Shown in pieces: positions 35,231 to 44,414 of a stretch of DNA of 54,181 nucleotides. This DNA is from DAIMFL01 sp964372215 (GTDB taxonomy: Bacteria > Pseudomonadota > Alphaproteobacteria > Dongiales > Dongiaceae): the NCBI GenBank assembly GCA_964372215.1, contig CAYJQC010000028.1, positions 1-54,181 on the forward strand, read 5' to 3'. A program made the translations under genes and the position numbers. The notes beneath the pieces are model-generated. The model was not told where the DNA came from, ran no database searches, and worked only from the letters and a program-made list of their open reading frames with translations. Every line of letters begins with the position of its first letter. Positions within the stretch are counted from its first letter, which is position 1.

Positions 35231-35839
35231 ATGGAAAAGTTCACCAAACTCCGCGGCATCGCCGCGCCGCTGCCGATGATCAACGTCGATACCGACATGA
35301 TCATCCCCAAGCAGTTCCTGAAGACCATCAAGCGCACCGGGCTCGGCAAGCACCTGTTCGACGAGATGCGCTACCGGCCCGACGGCGCCGAGAAGCCCGA
35401 GTTCGTGCTGAACAAGCCGGCCTATCGCAAGGCCCGGATCCTGGTGGCCGGGGCCAATTTCGGCTGCGGCTCGAGCCGCGAGCACGCGCCCTGGGCGCTG
35501 CTGGATTTCGGCATCACCTGCGTCATCGCGCCGAGCTTCGCCGACATCTTCTACAACAACTGCTTCAAGAACGGGATCCTGCCGATCCAGCTGCCGCAGG
35601 CGGAAGTCGACAAGCTGATGGACGACGCCGAGCGCGGCGCCAACGCCATCGTCGCCATCGACCTGGAAAAACAGGAGATCACCGGGCCGGACGGCGGCTG
35701 CATCCGCTTCGAGATCGATCCGTTCCGCAAGCACTGCCTGCTGAACGGCCTCGACGACATCGGCCTGACCCTCCAGAAGGTGGCCGCGATCGATTCCTTC
35801 GAGGCCAAGAACAAGGGCGGCCAGCCCTGGCTGTGGTGA
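35231..35839 (+). CDS. leuD: 3-isopropylmalate dehydratase small subunit
   Basis: 202 residues. It forms the isopropylmalate isomerase with LeuC. Typical segments: LPMINVDTDMIIPKQFLKTI, NFGCGSSREHAPWALLDFGI (substrate-binding loop) and SFADIFYNNCFKNGILPI. GGAAACCC precedes the ATG. It is followed by leuB after a repeat-filled gap of 130 bases. Confidence 0.97.
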   Translation: MEKFTKLRGIAAPLPMINVDTDMIIPKQFLKTIKRTGLGKHLFDEMRYRPDGAEKPEFVLNKPAYRKARILVAGANFGCGSSREHAPWALLDFGITCVIAPSFADIFYNNCFKNGILPIQLPQAEVDKLMDDAERGANAIVAIDLEKQEITGPDGGCIRFEIDPFRKHCLLNGLDDIGLTLQKVAAIDSFEAKNKGGQPWLW

Positions 35840-35861
35840 GTCGTTCCTGATACCCCGCCGG

Positions 35862-35932
35862 CCTCATGCTGAGCCTGTCGAAGCATGAGGCCCGAGCGCC
35901 GGACCTCGCCCTTCGACAGGCTCAGGACGAGG
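35862..35932. repeat. Paired REP-like repeat upstream of leuB
   Basis: CCTCATGCTGAGCCTGTCGA begins the first copy (35862-35890), which is itself palindromic at its ends (CTCATGC...GCATGAG). The second copy, containing CCCTTCGACAGGCTCAGGAC, runs 35904-35932 in the opposite orientation. Same family as 27311-27428 and 41275-41354. Confidence 0.85.
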
Positions 35933-35969
35933 TCCGAGTGCAAAGCCGAGTTTGCGGAGACCAAGCAAC

Positions 35970-37082
35970 GTGACCTCCAACAAGACTCTCCTCATCCTGC
36001 CCGGCGACGGCATCGGCACCGAAGTGATGCGCGAGGTGCGCCGCGTGGTCGACTGGTTCGACAAGCGCCGGGCGGTGCATTTCGACATCACCGAGGGCCT
36101 AGTCGGCGGCGCCTCGATCGACGCCGACGGCACGCCGATTTCCGACGCCACCATGGAGCGGGCGATGACCGCCGACGCGGTGCTGATGGGCGCGGTGGGC
36201 GGCCCCAAGTGGGACAGCCTGCCCTTCGCCCAGAAGCCCGAGCGCGGCCTGCTGCGCCTGCGCAAGGACATGGAGCTGTTCGCCAATCTCAGGCCCGCCC
36301 TGGTGTTCGCGCCGCTGGTCGACGCCTCGTCGCTCAAGCCCGAGCTGGTGCGCGGCCTCGACATCCTGATCGTGCGCGAGCTGACCGGCGGCGTCTATTT
36401 CGGCCAGCCTCGCGGCATCGAGACTCTGCCCGACGGCACCCGCCGCGGCGTCAACACCCAGGTCTACACCACGCCCGAGATCATCCGCGTCGCCAAGGTC
36501 GCGTTCGACCTCGCGCGCCTGCGCGGCAACAAGGTCTGCTCGGTCGAGAAGGCCAACGTGATGGAGAGCGGCGTGCTGTGGCGCGAAGAGGTGCAGAAGC
36601 TGCATGATTCCGACTATGCCGACGTCGACCTCAGCCACATGTACGCCGACAACTGCGCCATGCAGCTGGTGCGCCAGCCCAAGCAGTTCGACGTCATCGT
36701 CACCGACAACCTGTTCGGCGACATCCTGTCGGACTGCGCCGCCATGCTGACCGGCTCGCTCGGCATGCTGCCCTCGGCCTCGCTCGGCGCCACCGACCGG
36801 ACCGGCCGGCGCCGCGCGCTGTACGAGCCGGTGCACGGCTCGGCCCCCGACATCGCCGGCAAGGACCTGGCGAATCCGCTGGCGACGCTGCTCAGCTTCG
36901 CCATGCTGCTGCGCTACTCCTTCGAGCTGACCGACGACGCCGACCTGGTGGAGAAGGCGGTCGAGAACGTGCTCGCCGCCGGCATCCGCACCGCCGACAT
37001 CGCGACCCCGGGGACCAAGAGGGTCTCGACCACCGAGATGGGCAAGGCCCTGCTCGCCGAGCTCGACCGGCTGGCGGCGTAA
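35970..37082 (+). CDS. leuB: 3-isopropylmalate dehydrogenase
   Basis: 370 residues from a GTG with GGAGA upstream; the more distal ATG at 35952 has no better signal. It oxidatively decarboxylates 3-isopropylmalate with NAD. Features: LLILPGDGIGTEVMREVRRV at the start, the substrate loop ELTGGVYFGQPRG, catalytic Lys/Tyr regions and the metal-binding Asp in VTDNLFGDILSDCAAML, and the NAD-binding EPVHGSAPDIAGKDLANPLA. Adjacent to leuD and upstream of small secreted protein genes and asd. Confidence 0.97.
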   Translation: MTSNKTLLILPGDGIGTEVMREVRRVVDWFDKRRAVHFDITEGLVGGASIDADGTPISDATMERAMTADAVLMGAVGGPKWDSLPFAQKPERGLLRLRKDMELFANLRPALVFAPLVDASSLKPELVRGLDILIVRELTGGVYFGQPRGIETLPDGTRRGVNTQVYTTPEIIRVAKVAFDLARLRGNKVCSVEKANVMESGVLWREEVQKLHDSDYADVDLSHMYADNCAMQLVRQPKQFDVIVTDNLFGDILSDCAAMLTGSLGMLPSASLGATDRTGRRRALYEPVHGSAPDIAGKDLANPLATLLSFAMLLRYSFELTDDADLVEKAVENVLAAGIRTADIATPGTKRVSTTEMGKALLAELDRLAA

Positions 37083-37113
37083 GCCGCCGCCGTTGACCGG
37101 GCGGGCGCCACCG

Positions 37114-37190
37114 TAGACCATGCTCTACTGCAAGAAGGTAGACCAAGATTCACGCCTCGGATCGATTTGATCCGAGGCGATCTTGGTCTA
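37114..37190. repeat. Palindromic repeat element, copy A
   Basis: A 52-base stem-loop at 37139-37190 has arms TAGACCAAGAT and ATCTTGGTCTA, with an inner stem CCTCGGATC/GATCCGAGG. It is preceded at 37119-37127 by CATGCTCTA and an 11-base spacer, the right arm of a second palindrome whose left part is missing here. The same layout is complete at 48269-48383. It lies between leuB and the small exported proteins. Confidence 0.8.
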
Positions 37191-37223
37191 GGCTCGTGCC
37201 GACCATCGGGGAGGACTGAGGCC

Positions 37224-37475
37224 ATGGGTAACATCCGCGTGATCGCCGCCGGCGGTGCCGGCGCCGCGGCTCTCGTGCTGGTCCTGTCCCTGGCCGCGTC
37301 GCCGGCCAACGCCTGCTCCTGCCAAAAGGAGTACATGGTCAAGAAGTACGGCACGATCAGCGGGTTGCAGACGGCGCCGGCCCCCGAATCCGCGCCGGCG
37401 GCCGGCACCGCCCCCGCGGCGGCGCCGGCTCCCGCGGCGCCCCCGGCTCCCGCGGCGCCCCAGGCCGGCGGCTGA
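37224..37475 (+). CDS. Small exported protein with Cys pair and Ala/Pro tail
   Basis: 83 residues. The signal peptide (GAGAAALVLVLSLAASPANA) is followed by CSCQKEYMVKKYG, then a low-complexity Ala/Pro-rich tail (APAAGTAPAAAPAPAAPPAP). GGGGAGGA sits upstream of the ATG. Not recognised. It is the first of three adjacent small exported-protein genes on the same strand; the other two share a Pro/Thr-rich end, so a common role at the envelope or outside is plausible but unproven. Confidence 0.6.
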   Translation: MGNIRVIAAGGAGAAALVLVLSLAASPANACSCQKEYMVKKYGTISGLQTAPAPESAPAAGTAPAAAPAPAAPPAPAAPQAGG

Positions 37476-37568
37476 CCCCGAGGGTTCCCGAAGCGGCCGC
37501 ACCGGTCGACAGAACGGACCGGGCGGTTTACATTCATTGCCCGCCCACCTACCGGCAGGAGACCAGCG

Positions 37569-37748
37569 ATGAAGAAATTGACGGCTGCGGTCCTGGCCTG
37601 CGCCTTCGTGGTTTCGGCGCCGGGCATGGCTTTCGCCGGCTGCGCCGCGCATCCGGTGACCGCCAGTACGCCGACGACCGTGGTCGACGGCGCCGGCACC
37701 ACCATCCCGCCGATGACGCCGGCCCCGACCGCCCCCAGCGGCAGCTAA
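37569..37748 (+). CDS. Tiny exported protein, paralogue of the next gene
   Basis: 59 residues: signal peptide (LTAAVLACAFVVSAPGMAFA) then GCAAHPVTASTPTTVVDGAG and TTIPPMTPAPTAPSGS. The ribosome binding site GGCAGGAGACC precedes the ATG. The mature part of about 39 residues has a single Cys next to the predicted cleavage site and shares VDGxGTTxIPPMTPAP (allowing a one-residue gap) with the next gene. Family not recognised. The Cys context (FAGC) is not a canonical lipobox, though lipidation cannot be excluded. Confidence 0.6.
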   Translation: MKKLTAAVLACAFVVSAPGMAFAGCAAHPVTASTPTTVVDGAGTTIPPMTPAPTAPSGS

Positions 37749-37863
37749 CCGGTCCCGGACTGACCAGCCGGGAGGGGACCGCCCGGGCGTTGCGAGCGGT
37801 CGACAGCCCGCGCCGCCCGGCGTAGTATCGCGCGCGATATTTTCACGGACAGGAGAACCTGTC

Positions 37864-38052
37864 ATGACCAAGCTGGCGACTCTTACCCTTGCGGCGGTCT
37901 TTGCGGCGGCGACCCTCGCCCCGGGCATGGCGGCTGCCTGCATGAAGGATTCGGTGAGCGCCCAGAGCACGCCGGCCACCCTGGTCGACGGCACGGGCAC
38001 GACCACGATTCCGCCGATGACTCCGGCGCCGGGGACGAAGACCGGCGGCTGA
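37864..38052 (+). CDS. Tiny exported protein, paralogue of the preceding gene
   Basis: 62 residues: signal peptide (LATLTLAAVFAAATLAPGMAAA) then CMKDSVSAQSTPATLVDGTG and TTTIPPMTPAPGTKTGG. AGGAG lies 10 bases upstream of the ATG. The same layout as the 59-residue neighbour: one Cys just after the signal peptide, then TP-T-VDG-GTT-IPPMTPAP. The gene has its own spacer and is followed by a terminator, so each paralogue may be separately transcribed. A local tandem duplication with divergence is the simplest origin. Confidence 0.6.
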   Translation: MTKLATLTLAAVFAAATLAPGMAAACMKDSVSAQSTPATLVDGTGTTTIPPMTPAPGTKTGG

Positions 38053-38080
38053 CGTCTAGTCTCCTCTGGACAGCGGCATT

Positions 38081-38113
38081 GGCCGCCCCTGGAGGATCCG
38101 GGGGCGGCCTTTC
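38081..38113 (+). terminator. Rho-independent terminator after the small exported proteins
   Basis: GGCCGCCCC at 38081-38089 pairs with GGGGCGGCC at 38101-38109 across an 11-base loop, followed by TTTCT. It lies 29 bases after the stop of the 62-codon gene and insulates it from asd. Confidence 0.75.
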
Positions 38114-38231
38114 TCGTGTGGAGCCGCCCTGCCACTTGCCAAACCGGCCGGCGCTCCGTAAACGGTCGCCGGCCAGACAGGCCGCCGCCCGGCGCGGGCG
38201 CCGGCCCACTCAAACGAACGGTGACGTGATC

Positions 38232-39264
<1,033 letters not shown>

Positions 39265-39287
<23 letters not shown>

Positions 39288-40167
39288 ACGCCACCCGGGG
39301 CTTGACCATCGCGTCCTGGGTCTTGATCAGCGTCAGCTCGTAGCGCCCCGCCGCCGCCGTCTCCTCGATCACCGCGTGGAGACCGGCGACCGCGCGGCCG
39401 AGCGCGGTCGAGAGCCTGCCGGTCTTCAGGAGATGGCCGAGCAGCAGCGCGGCCAGCGTGTCGCCGGTGCCGTGCACGTGCATCGGGACGAACGGCGTGC
39501 TGACCAGCCAGGCGCCGTCGTCGGCGACCGCCAGGGTGCCGATCCGGTCGGCCGGCGCGTCGCGGCGCAGCAGCCCGGTGCAGACCACCACCGTGCCGGC
39601 GCGCCCGCCACCGGATTGACGGCGCCCGCCCTTGCCGCGCTTGCGCTTCAGTTCGGCGCGCAGCCGATCGGCCGCCGCCAGGGCGCCGTCGAGGGTGGTG
39701 ACATCGCCGTCGGTCAGCGCCTCGAGCTCATAGGCATTGGGCACGATGATGTCGGCCTCGGGCAGCAGGTACTCGAGAAAGGTCTCGCGCACGCCCGGCT
39801 TCACGAACATGCCGCCGTCGCGATCGCCCATCACGGGATCGCAGAGATACAGCGCCTGCGGATTGGCGGCGCGCACCTGCGCCACCGTCTCGCGCACCAC
39901 CTGCCCGGTCTCGGCCTCGCCGAGATAGCCGCTCAGCACCGCCTGGCAGCGCTCGAACAGCCCGAGCAGGCGCAAACCCTCCACCACCTCCGCCACCTCG
40001 GCGGCCGGGTGGGTGCGGCCGCGCCAGGTCTGGTAGCCGAGGTGATTGGAGAATGCGACGGTATCGACCGGCCAGACCTCGAAGCCCAGGCGCTGGAGCG
40101 GGAACACCGCCGCGGCATTGCCGACATGGCCGTAGGCGACGCGCGACTGGATCGACAGGATGGACAT
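39265..40167 (-). CDS. pdxY: Pyridoxal kinase PdxY
   Basis: 300 residues of the ribokinase superfamily. It phosphorylates pyridoxal in the PLP salvage route. MSILSIQSRVAYGHVGNAAAVFPLQ is replaced in part by family-typical SNHLGYQTWRG; CDPVMGDRDGGMFVKPGV and the anion-hole motif HVHGTGDTLAALLLGHLL with the catalytic Asp complete the site. An insertion of Lys/Arg and Gly (ELKRKRGKGGRRQSGGGRAG) makes it slightly longer than the E. coli enzyme. Tail-to-tail overlap of 23 bases with asd. Confidence 0.92.
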
Positions 40168-40356
40168 CGGGTCAGGTTTCCGGGAAGCGGGCGGCGGGGC
40201 GAAAACGGCGCGCCGGTGGCGGCATCCGCCGCTCCGAGCCCGCCGCTCCGAGACAACCCCCCAAGCTTGCCACGGGGGGGCGATTGATTATAGTCGGCGC
40301 CGCCCGGCGGCGGGCCAGGAATTCCGTCGCATTCGAAGGGAACGGAGGTCGGCCGA

Positions 40357-41247
40357 ATGCTTCAGACCGCGCGCCCGCGCCGCAGCGTGCTGTATATCCC
40401 GGGATCCAATCTGCGGGCAATCGAGAAGGCCAAGACGCTGGCCGCCGACGCGCTGATCTTCGATCTCGAGGATGCGGTGGCGCCCGATGCCAAGCGCGAC
40501 GCCCGCGCCCAGATCTGCGGCGCGGTCAAGGCCGGCGGCTTCGGTCAGCGCGAAGTGATCATCCGGGTCAACAGCCTCAACACCCCCTGGGGCTATGCCG
40601 ACCTGGTGGCGGCGAGCACCGCCGGGGCCGACGCCCTGCTGCTGCCGAAGACCGAGAACGTCGAATCGGTGCGCCAGGCGCAGACCGTGATGGCGGCCAG
40701 CGACGCCCCGCCCGACCTCGCCATCTGGTGCATGATGGAAACCCCGCGCGGCGTCTTGAATGCCGAGGCGATCGCCGGCGCATCCCCGCGGGTCGCCTGC
40801 TTCGTCATGGGCACGTCCGACCTGACCAAGGACGTCCATGCCAGGCACACCCGCGACCGCCTGCCGATGGTCACCGCCCTCGGCCTGTGCATCCTGGCAG
40901 CGCGTGCCTATGACCTCGCGATCCTCGACGGCGTGCATCTCGACCTCGAGGACGACAGCGGGTTCGAGTATGCCTGCCGCCAGGGGCTCGAGCTCGGCTT
41001 CGACGGCAAGACCCTGATCCATCCCAAGACCATCGAGGCGGCGAACCGGATCTTCGCGCCGTCGGCCTCCGAGGTGGCGTGGTCGCGGCGCATCATCCAG
41101 GCCCATGCCGAGGCGACCGCCCAGAGCAAGGGCGTGGTGGTGGTCGACGGCAAGCTGATCGAGAATCTGCACGTGCTGAACGCGCGCCGCATCGTCGACC
41201 TGGCCGAGGCGATCGAGGCGCGCGAGCGGGAGCGCCCGAAGGCATAG
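40357..41247 (+). CDS. HpcH/HpaI-CitE family CoA-ester lyase (malyl-CoA lyase/thioesterase-like)
   Basis: 296 residues. TIM-barrel family members cleave or hydrolyse beta-hydroxyacyl-CoA esters such as malyl-CoA and citramalyl-CoA. Motifs: RRSVLYIPGSNLRAIEKAKT, ADALIFDLEDAVAPDAK (with metal-binding acids), EVIIRVNSLNTPWGYADL, LLLPKTENVESV, MMETPRGVLNAEAI and the C-terminal GFDGKTLIHPKTIEAANRIF. Length is closer to the Rhodobacter Mcl2 type (malyl-CoA thioesterase) than to Mcl1, but the activity cannot be fixed. It neighbours a mesaconyl-CoA-hydratase-like gene, supporting C4/C5 dicarboxyl-CoA chemistry. Confidence 0.88.
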   Translation: MLQTARPRRSVLYIPGSNLRAIEKAKTLAADALIFDLEDAVAPDAKRDARAQICGAVKAGGFGQREVIIRVNSLNTPWGYADLVAASTAGADALLLPKTENVESVRQAQTVMAASDAPPDLAIWCMMETPRGVLNAEAIAGASPRVACFVMGTSDLTKDVHARHTRDRLPMVTALGLCILAARAYDLAILDGVHLDLEDDSGFEYACRQGLELGFDGKTLIHPKTIEAANRIFAPSASEVAWSRRIIQAHAEATAQSKGVVVVDGKLIENLHVLNARRIVDLAEAIEARERERPKA

Positions 41248-41274
41248 GCGCGCCGCCCCGGCCGTCGGTGCCGG

Positions 41275-41354
41275 CCTCACCCTTCGACAAGCTCAGGGTG
41301 AGGCTTCCCGTCGGAACAACAACCGTCCTCATGCTGAGCCTGTCGAAGCATGAG
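41275..41354. repeat. Paired REP-like repeat upstream of the MaoC gene
   Basis: First copy 41275-41303 contains CCCTTCGACAAGCTCAGGGT; the second, 41327-41354, opens CCTCATGCTGAGCCTGTCGA. They face each other as in the other two loci. The ATG inside the second copy (41350) opens an in-frame extension of the MaoC gene that is not considered real. Confidence 0.85.
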
Positions 41355-41388
41355 TCGACCAGAGCCCGATCGAGACGATAGCAACGTC

Positions 41389-42444
41389 ATGAGCAAGACC
41401 AACCCCGGCAACTTCTTCGAGGATTTCCGCGTCGGGCAGGAGATCCGCCACGCGACGCCGCGCACGGTGACCACCGGCGACGCCGCGCTCTATGTCGGGC
41501 TGACCGGCAGCCGCTTCGTGCTGCACGGCTCGGACGCGTTCGCGCGCGCGCTGGGATATCCGGTGGCGCCGCTCGACGACCTGCTGGTGTTCAACGTGGT
41601 GTTCGGCAAGACCGTGCCTGACATCTCGCTCAACGCCATCGCCAATCTCGGCTATGCCGCCTGCCGCTTCGGCGTGCCGGTGCTTCCCGGCGACACCCTG
41701 TCGACCCGCTCCACCGTGATCGGCCTCAAGGAGACCTCGAACCGGCAGACCGGCGTGGTCCATGTCCGCTCGGTCGGGGTCAACCAGCGCGGCGAGAGCG
41801 TGCTCGACTATGTCCGGTGGGTGCTGGTCAGGAAGCGCGACGCCGGATCGCCGGCGCCCGAGCCGGTGACGCCCGAGCTGCCGGGCGAGGTGCCGGTGGC
41901 CGAGCTCGCCGTGCCCGGCGGGCTCGACTTCGCCCGCTACGACGCCGAGGCGGCGGGCGCGCCGCATCTGTGGGACGACTACGAGCCGGGCGAGCGGATC
42001 GATCATGTCGACGGCATGACGATCGAGGAATCCTGCCACATGACCGCGACCCGGCTGTACCAGAACACCGCCAAGGTGCATTTCAACCAGCATGCCGAGA
42101 AGGACGGCCGGTTCGGCCGGCGCATCGTCTATGGCGGCCATGTCATCAGTCTGGCCCGGGCGCTGTCGTTCAACGGCCTGGCCAACGCCTTCCGGATCGC
42201 CGCGATCAATGGCGGCCGGCATGTCAATCCGAGCTTCGCCGGCGACACAATCTACGCCTGGAGCGCGGTGCTGGCGGCCGAGCCGCTGCCCGGCCGCAAC
42301 GACCTCGGCGCGCTCCGCCTGCGGACCGTGGCGACCAAGGACCGGCCCGGCCGCGACTTCCCCGACCGGGGTCCCGACGGCAAGCCCGATCCGGCGGTCG
42401 TGCTCGATCTCGACTACACCGTGCTGATGCCGCGGCGGCGCTGA
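41389..42444 (+). CDS. MaoC family dehydratase, mesaconyl-CoA hydratase-like
   Basis: 351 residues in two hot-dog domains. N-terminal: NPGNFFEDFRVGQEIRHATP, LGYAACRFGVPVLPGDTLST. C-terminal: LWDDYEPGERIDHVDGMTIE, and HFNQHAEKDGRFGRRIVYGG with the MaoC-type catalytic Asp/His region replaced by this double-domain variant. Length and layout fit mesaconyl-CoA (2-methylfumaryl-CoA) hydratase of the ethylmalonyl-CoA pathway, which makes beta-methylmalyl-CoA, the substrate of a malyl-CoA lyase. The neighbouring lyase supports this. The other pathway enzymes are not in the window, so the assignment is from family and context. Confidence 0.8.
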   Translation: MSKTNPGNFFEDFRVGQEIRHATPRTVTTGDAALYVGLTGSRFVLHGSDAFARALGYPVAPLDDLLVFNVVFGKTVPDISLNAIANLGYAACRFGVPVLPGDTLSTRSTVIGLKETSNRQTGVVHVRSVGVNQRGESVLDYVRWVLVRKRDAGSPAPEPVTPELPGEVPVAELAVPGGLDFARYDAEAAGAPHLWDDYEPGERIDHVDGMTIEESCHMTATRLYQNTAKVHFNQHAEKDGRFGRRIVYGGHVISLARALSFNGLANAFRIAAINGGRHVNPSFAGDTIYAWSAVLAAEPLPGRNDLGALRLRTVATKDRPGRDFPDRGPDGKPDPAVVLDLDYTVLMPRRR

Positions 42445-42454
42445 GCCTGCGCCA

Positions 42455-42480
42455 CCCACCCGCAATATGTTGCGGGTGGG
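42455..42480 (+). terminator. Hairpin after the MaoC gene
   Basis: CCCACCCGCAA at 42455-42465 pairs with TTGCGGGTGGG at 42470-42480 across TATG, an 11-bp perfect stem 10 bases after the stop. The T-rich stretch (AAAATTTTG) comes 17 bases later, so it is an imperfect intrinsic terminator. Confidence 0.55.
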
Positions 42481-42534
42481 CGCTGCGCGTCACACAAAAT
42501 TTTGTTGAATCGAGGGAATCGGGCTGATAAGGAA

Positions 42535-42607
42535 GGAGGCGTCAGGTGCCTCGGGCGCGGAAGCCTGAGACAGCGCGCCCCCGGACGAGAGCGCTCCTGA
42601 CGCCTCC
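42535..42607. other. Long imperfect hairpin, candidate structured RNA
   Basis: GGAGGCGTCAGG at 42535-42546 pairs over 12 bases with CCTGACGCCTCC at 42596-42607. A second stem forms inside (GGGCGCG about 42553 with CGCGCCC about 42574). The 73-base structure stands in a gene-free region and is not part of a repeat family seen elsewhere in the window. I could not match it to RNase P, tmRNA or 6S RNA signatures. Confidence 0.4.
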
Positions 42608-43357
42608 GGAGCCTTGCGGCCCCGGCACGAGACTGCGGCGGGGCTGCCAGGAGCCGCCTCGCTTGCGCATCGGACCTCGCGAATCCAACACAGCGATCGA
42701 AGCGGTACTCCCTCCCGCGTGCCAGCCGCGCAGGCGGCCGGCCGCCTGGACGGCGACCCGACGGTCGTCCTGCATGCCCTCGACCTACCCCCGGCTGCAC
42801 GCCGGTCGCAGATGCGGCGGATCGCTCCGCCGCGCCCGCGCCCGGGCGCATTCTCGGCAATGTCGCGGCGCCGGCGCCGTCAGATCCCCTGGACGCAGCG
42901 GGGCCGAAACCCCAAGCGCATCGCGGACCGAGGCGCGCCTCCGGCATCACCTGTCCGGATCCCGACCTCCGCGCAGGAGCGAAGCCGGGTTCCGACCGGG
43001 AAGGTGGGTCGCCGCAAGGGCTGCCTGGCCTTCCGTCCCGACCGACGCCCGGCAGAGGGAACCTCCACCGGCCATCGACCGGCGCCGGCCCGCGTTCGAC
43101 GCGCCACGGCATAGCGCCCCAGTTGCGGGCCGCGAACCCTTCCGTTCCTCGATCGCCAGGCGCTGCGCGGGTCGGGTGACCGATCCGAACGGCGTCTCGC
43201 GGGATCGTGGCCCAGTGAAGGCCCGACGCTTTCGCGTGCCGGTTGCCAGGGTGCGTCAGTCCAATCGTCGTCGCAACAGAGAAAGCAAGTATTCGATAAG
43301 ATTCTTGTGAATAAAAGCCTCGGCAACGCACAGATTCTGCACATGATTTCCCCAGTG

Positions 43358-43366
43358 TTATCCACA
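43358..43366 (+). other. Perfect DnaA box
   Basis: TTATCCACA matches the DnaA consensus at every position. The inverse-orientation TGTGAATAA at 43306-43314 differs by one base, and the stretch between is AT-rich. Only these two were found, too few for an origin call. Confidence 0.45.
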
Positions 43367-43502
43367 GATATGGCCGGTTGTCTTGGCCGGTTTCCTGGAG
43401 GCTCCGAACCGACGTCCATATCTGGTGGGGTGCCCGGCGCCTGCCACCATCATCTGCCGCTGGTCCGACAGGCGCGCCGATGCCGGTCCGCTCGGCGCGT
43501 CG

Positions 43503-43531
43503 TTGACTTGCAGGGACCCGGAGTCTAAATG
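43503..43531 (+). promoter_or_regulatory. Candidate promoter for the sdh operon
   Basis: TTGACT at 43503-43508 and TAAATG at 43526-43531 are separated by 17 bases and lie 87 bases upstream of the sdhC ATG. The -35 is near-consensus and the -10 moderate. Confidence 0.45.
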
Positions 43532-43617
43532 ACCAGACGGCTGCGTCGCCCGTTGCCGTCACCGTTGACGCCGCCGCTACCGCGCTGACGCCGCCGCTGC
43601 TTGCCCAGGGAACGTCG

Positions 43618-44016
43618 ATGTCGAGTTCAGACCGGCCGCTCTCGCCTCATCTCCAGGTCTATCGACCGCAGATCACCTCGGTCATGTCGATTTTGCATCG
43701 ACTGACCGGCATCGCGCTCGCGATCGGCACGCTGCTGCTGGTGTGGTGGCTGGTCGCCGCCGCCGCGGGTCCGGCGAGCTTCGCCACGGTGCAGGGCTTC
43801 ATCGGCTCGTTCGTCGGCCGGGTCCTGCTGTTCGGCTGGTCGTGGGCGCTGTTCTATCATCTCTGCAACGGCATCCGGCACCTCGCCTGGGACGCCGGCT
43901 GGGGTTTCGAACTCAAGACCGTCTATGCCACCGGCTGGATCGTCACCGCGGCCTCGTTCGGCCTGACGCTGCTCGCCTGGATCTTCGGCTATGTCGCGCT
44001 CGGAGCCGCGGCATGA
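43618..44016 (+). CDS. sdhC: Succinate dehydrogenase cytochrome b556 subunit
   Basis: 132 residues with three membrane helices. Conserved opening RPLSPHLQVYRPQITSVMSILHRLTG, with the quinone-site Ser/Arg region, and the heme-ligand His in FYHLCNGIRHLAWD. Membrane anchor of complex II. Its stop overlaps the sdhD start by 4 bases. Confidence 0.95.
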   Translation: MSSSDRPLSPHLQVYRPQITSVMSILHRLTGIALAIGTLLLVWWLVAAAAGPASFATVQGFIGSFVGRVLLFGWSWALFYHLCNGIRHLAWDAGWGFELKTVYATGWIVTAASFGLTLLAWIFGYVALGAAA

Positions 44017-44408
44017 GCCCGCGCAAGTCCGACCTGCGGTCCGACCTCGGCCGGGTGCGCGGCCTGGGCAGCGCCAAGGAAGGCGTGCAGCACTGGTGGA
44101 TGCAGCGCCTGACCGCGCTCGCCCTGGTTCCGCTGGCGCTCTGGCTGGTGGCGTCCCTGGTCGCCCATACCGGCGCGGGCCACGCCGCGGCCACCGCCTG
44201 GATCGGCGCGCCGGTCACGGTCGGGCTCCTGGTGCTGCTGCTCGGCGCGACCTTCTATCACGCCCAGCTCGGCCTGCAAGTGGTGATCGAGGACTATGTC
44301 CATCGCGAGGGGCTCAAGATCGCGCTCATCATCCTGGTCAAGGCCGCGTCCCTGGTGCTCGGCCTGGCCGGCATCCTCGCCGTGCTGTTCATCGCGTTCG
44401 GAGGCTGA
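44013..44408 (+). CDS. sdhD: Succinate dehydrogenase hydrophobic membrane anchor subunit
   Basis: 131 residues with three membrane helices. It opens with the SdhD pattern GLGSAKEGVQHWWMQRLTAL and has the heme/quinone region FYHAQLGLQVVIEDYVH. Together with SdhC it holds heme b and the quinone site. ATGA overlap with sdhC, six bases to sdhA. Confidence 0.94.
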   Translation: MSPRKSDLRSDLGRVRGLGSAKEGVQHWWMQRLTALALVPLALWLVASLVAHTGAGHAAATAWIGAPVTVGLLVLLLGATFYHAQLGLQVVIEDYVHREGLKIALIILVKAASLVLGLAGILAVLFIAFGG

Positions 44409-44414
44409 CGCCTG

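Larger units (their letters stand above)
42445..43617. other. 1.17-kb gap without a recognisable gene
   Basis: Frames in this stretch are Arg/Pro/Gly-rich and show no family similarity on either strand, and I consider them non-coding. Contents: a hairpin (42455-42480), an AT-rich palindrome ACAAAATTTTGT (42494-42505), a strong hairpin (42535-42607), an AT-rich pocket (about 43,275-43,320), a perfect DnaA box TTATCCACA (43358-43366) with a one-mismatch inverse copy TGTGAATAA (43306-43314), and the candidate sdh promoter at its right end. A structured RNA, a degraded gene or a replication-related site remain possible. Confidence 0.6.

Noticed and set aside
43306..43366. Chromosomal replication origin
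   Set aside because: Only one perfect and one near DnaA box; neighbouring genes are not the usual origin neighbours. Kept as a low-confidence observation only.
42414..43562. 382-codon minus-strand frame and an overlapping 254-codon plus-strand frame in the gap before sdhC
   Set aside because: Both are Arg/Pro/Gly-rich products of GC-rich DNA, with no motif, domain or ribosome binding site; the minus frame also runs into the MaoC gene.
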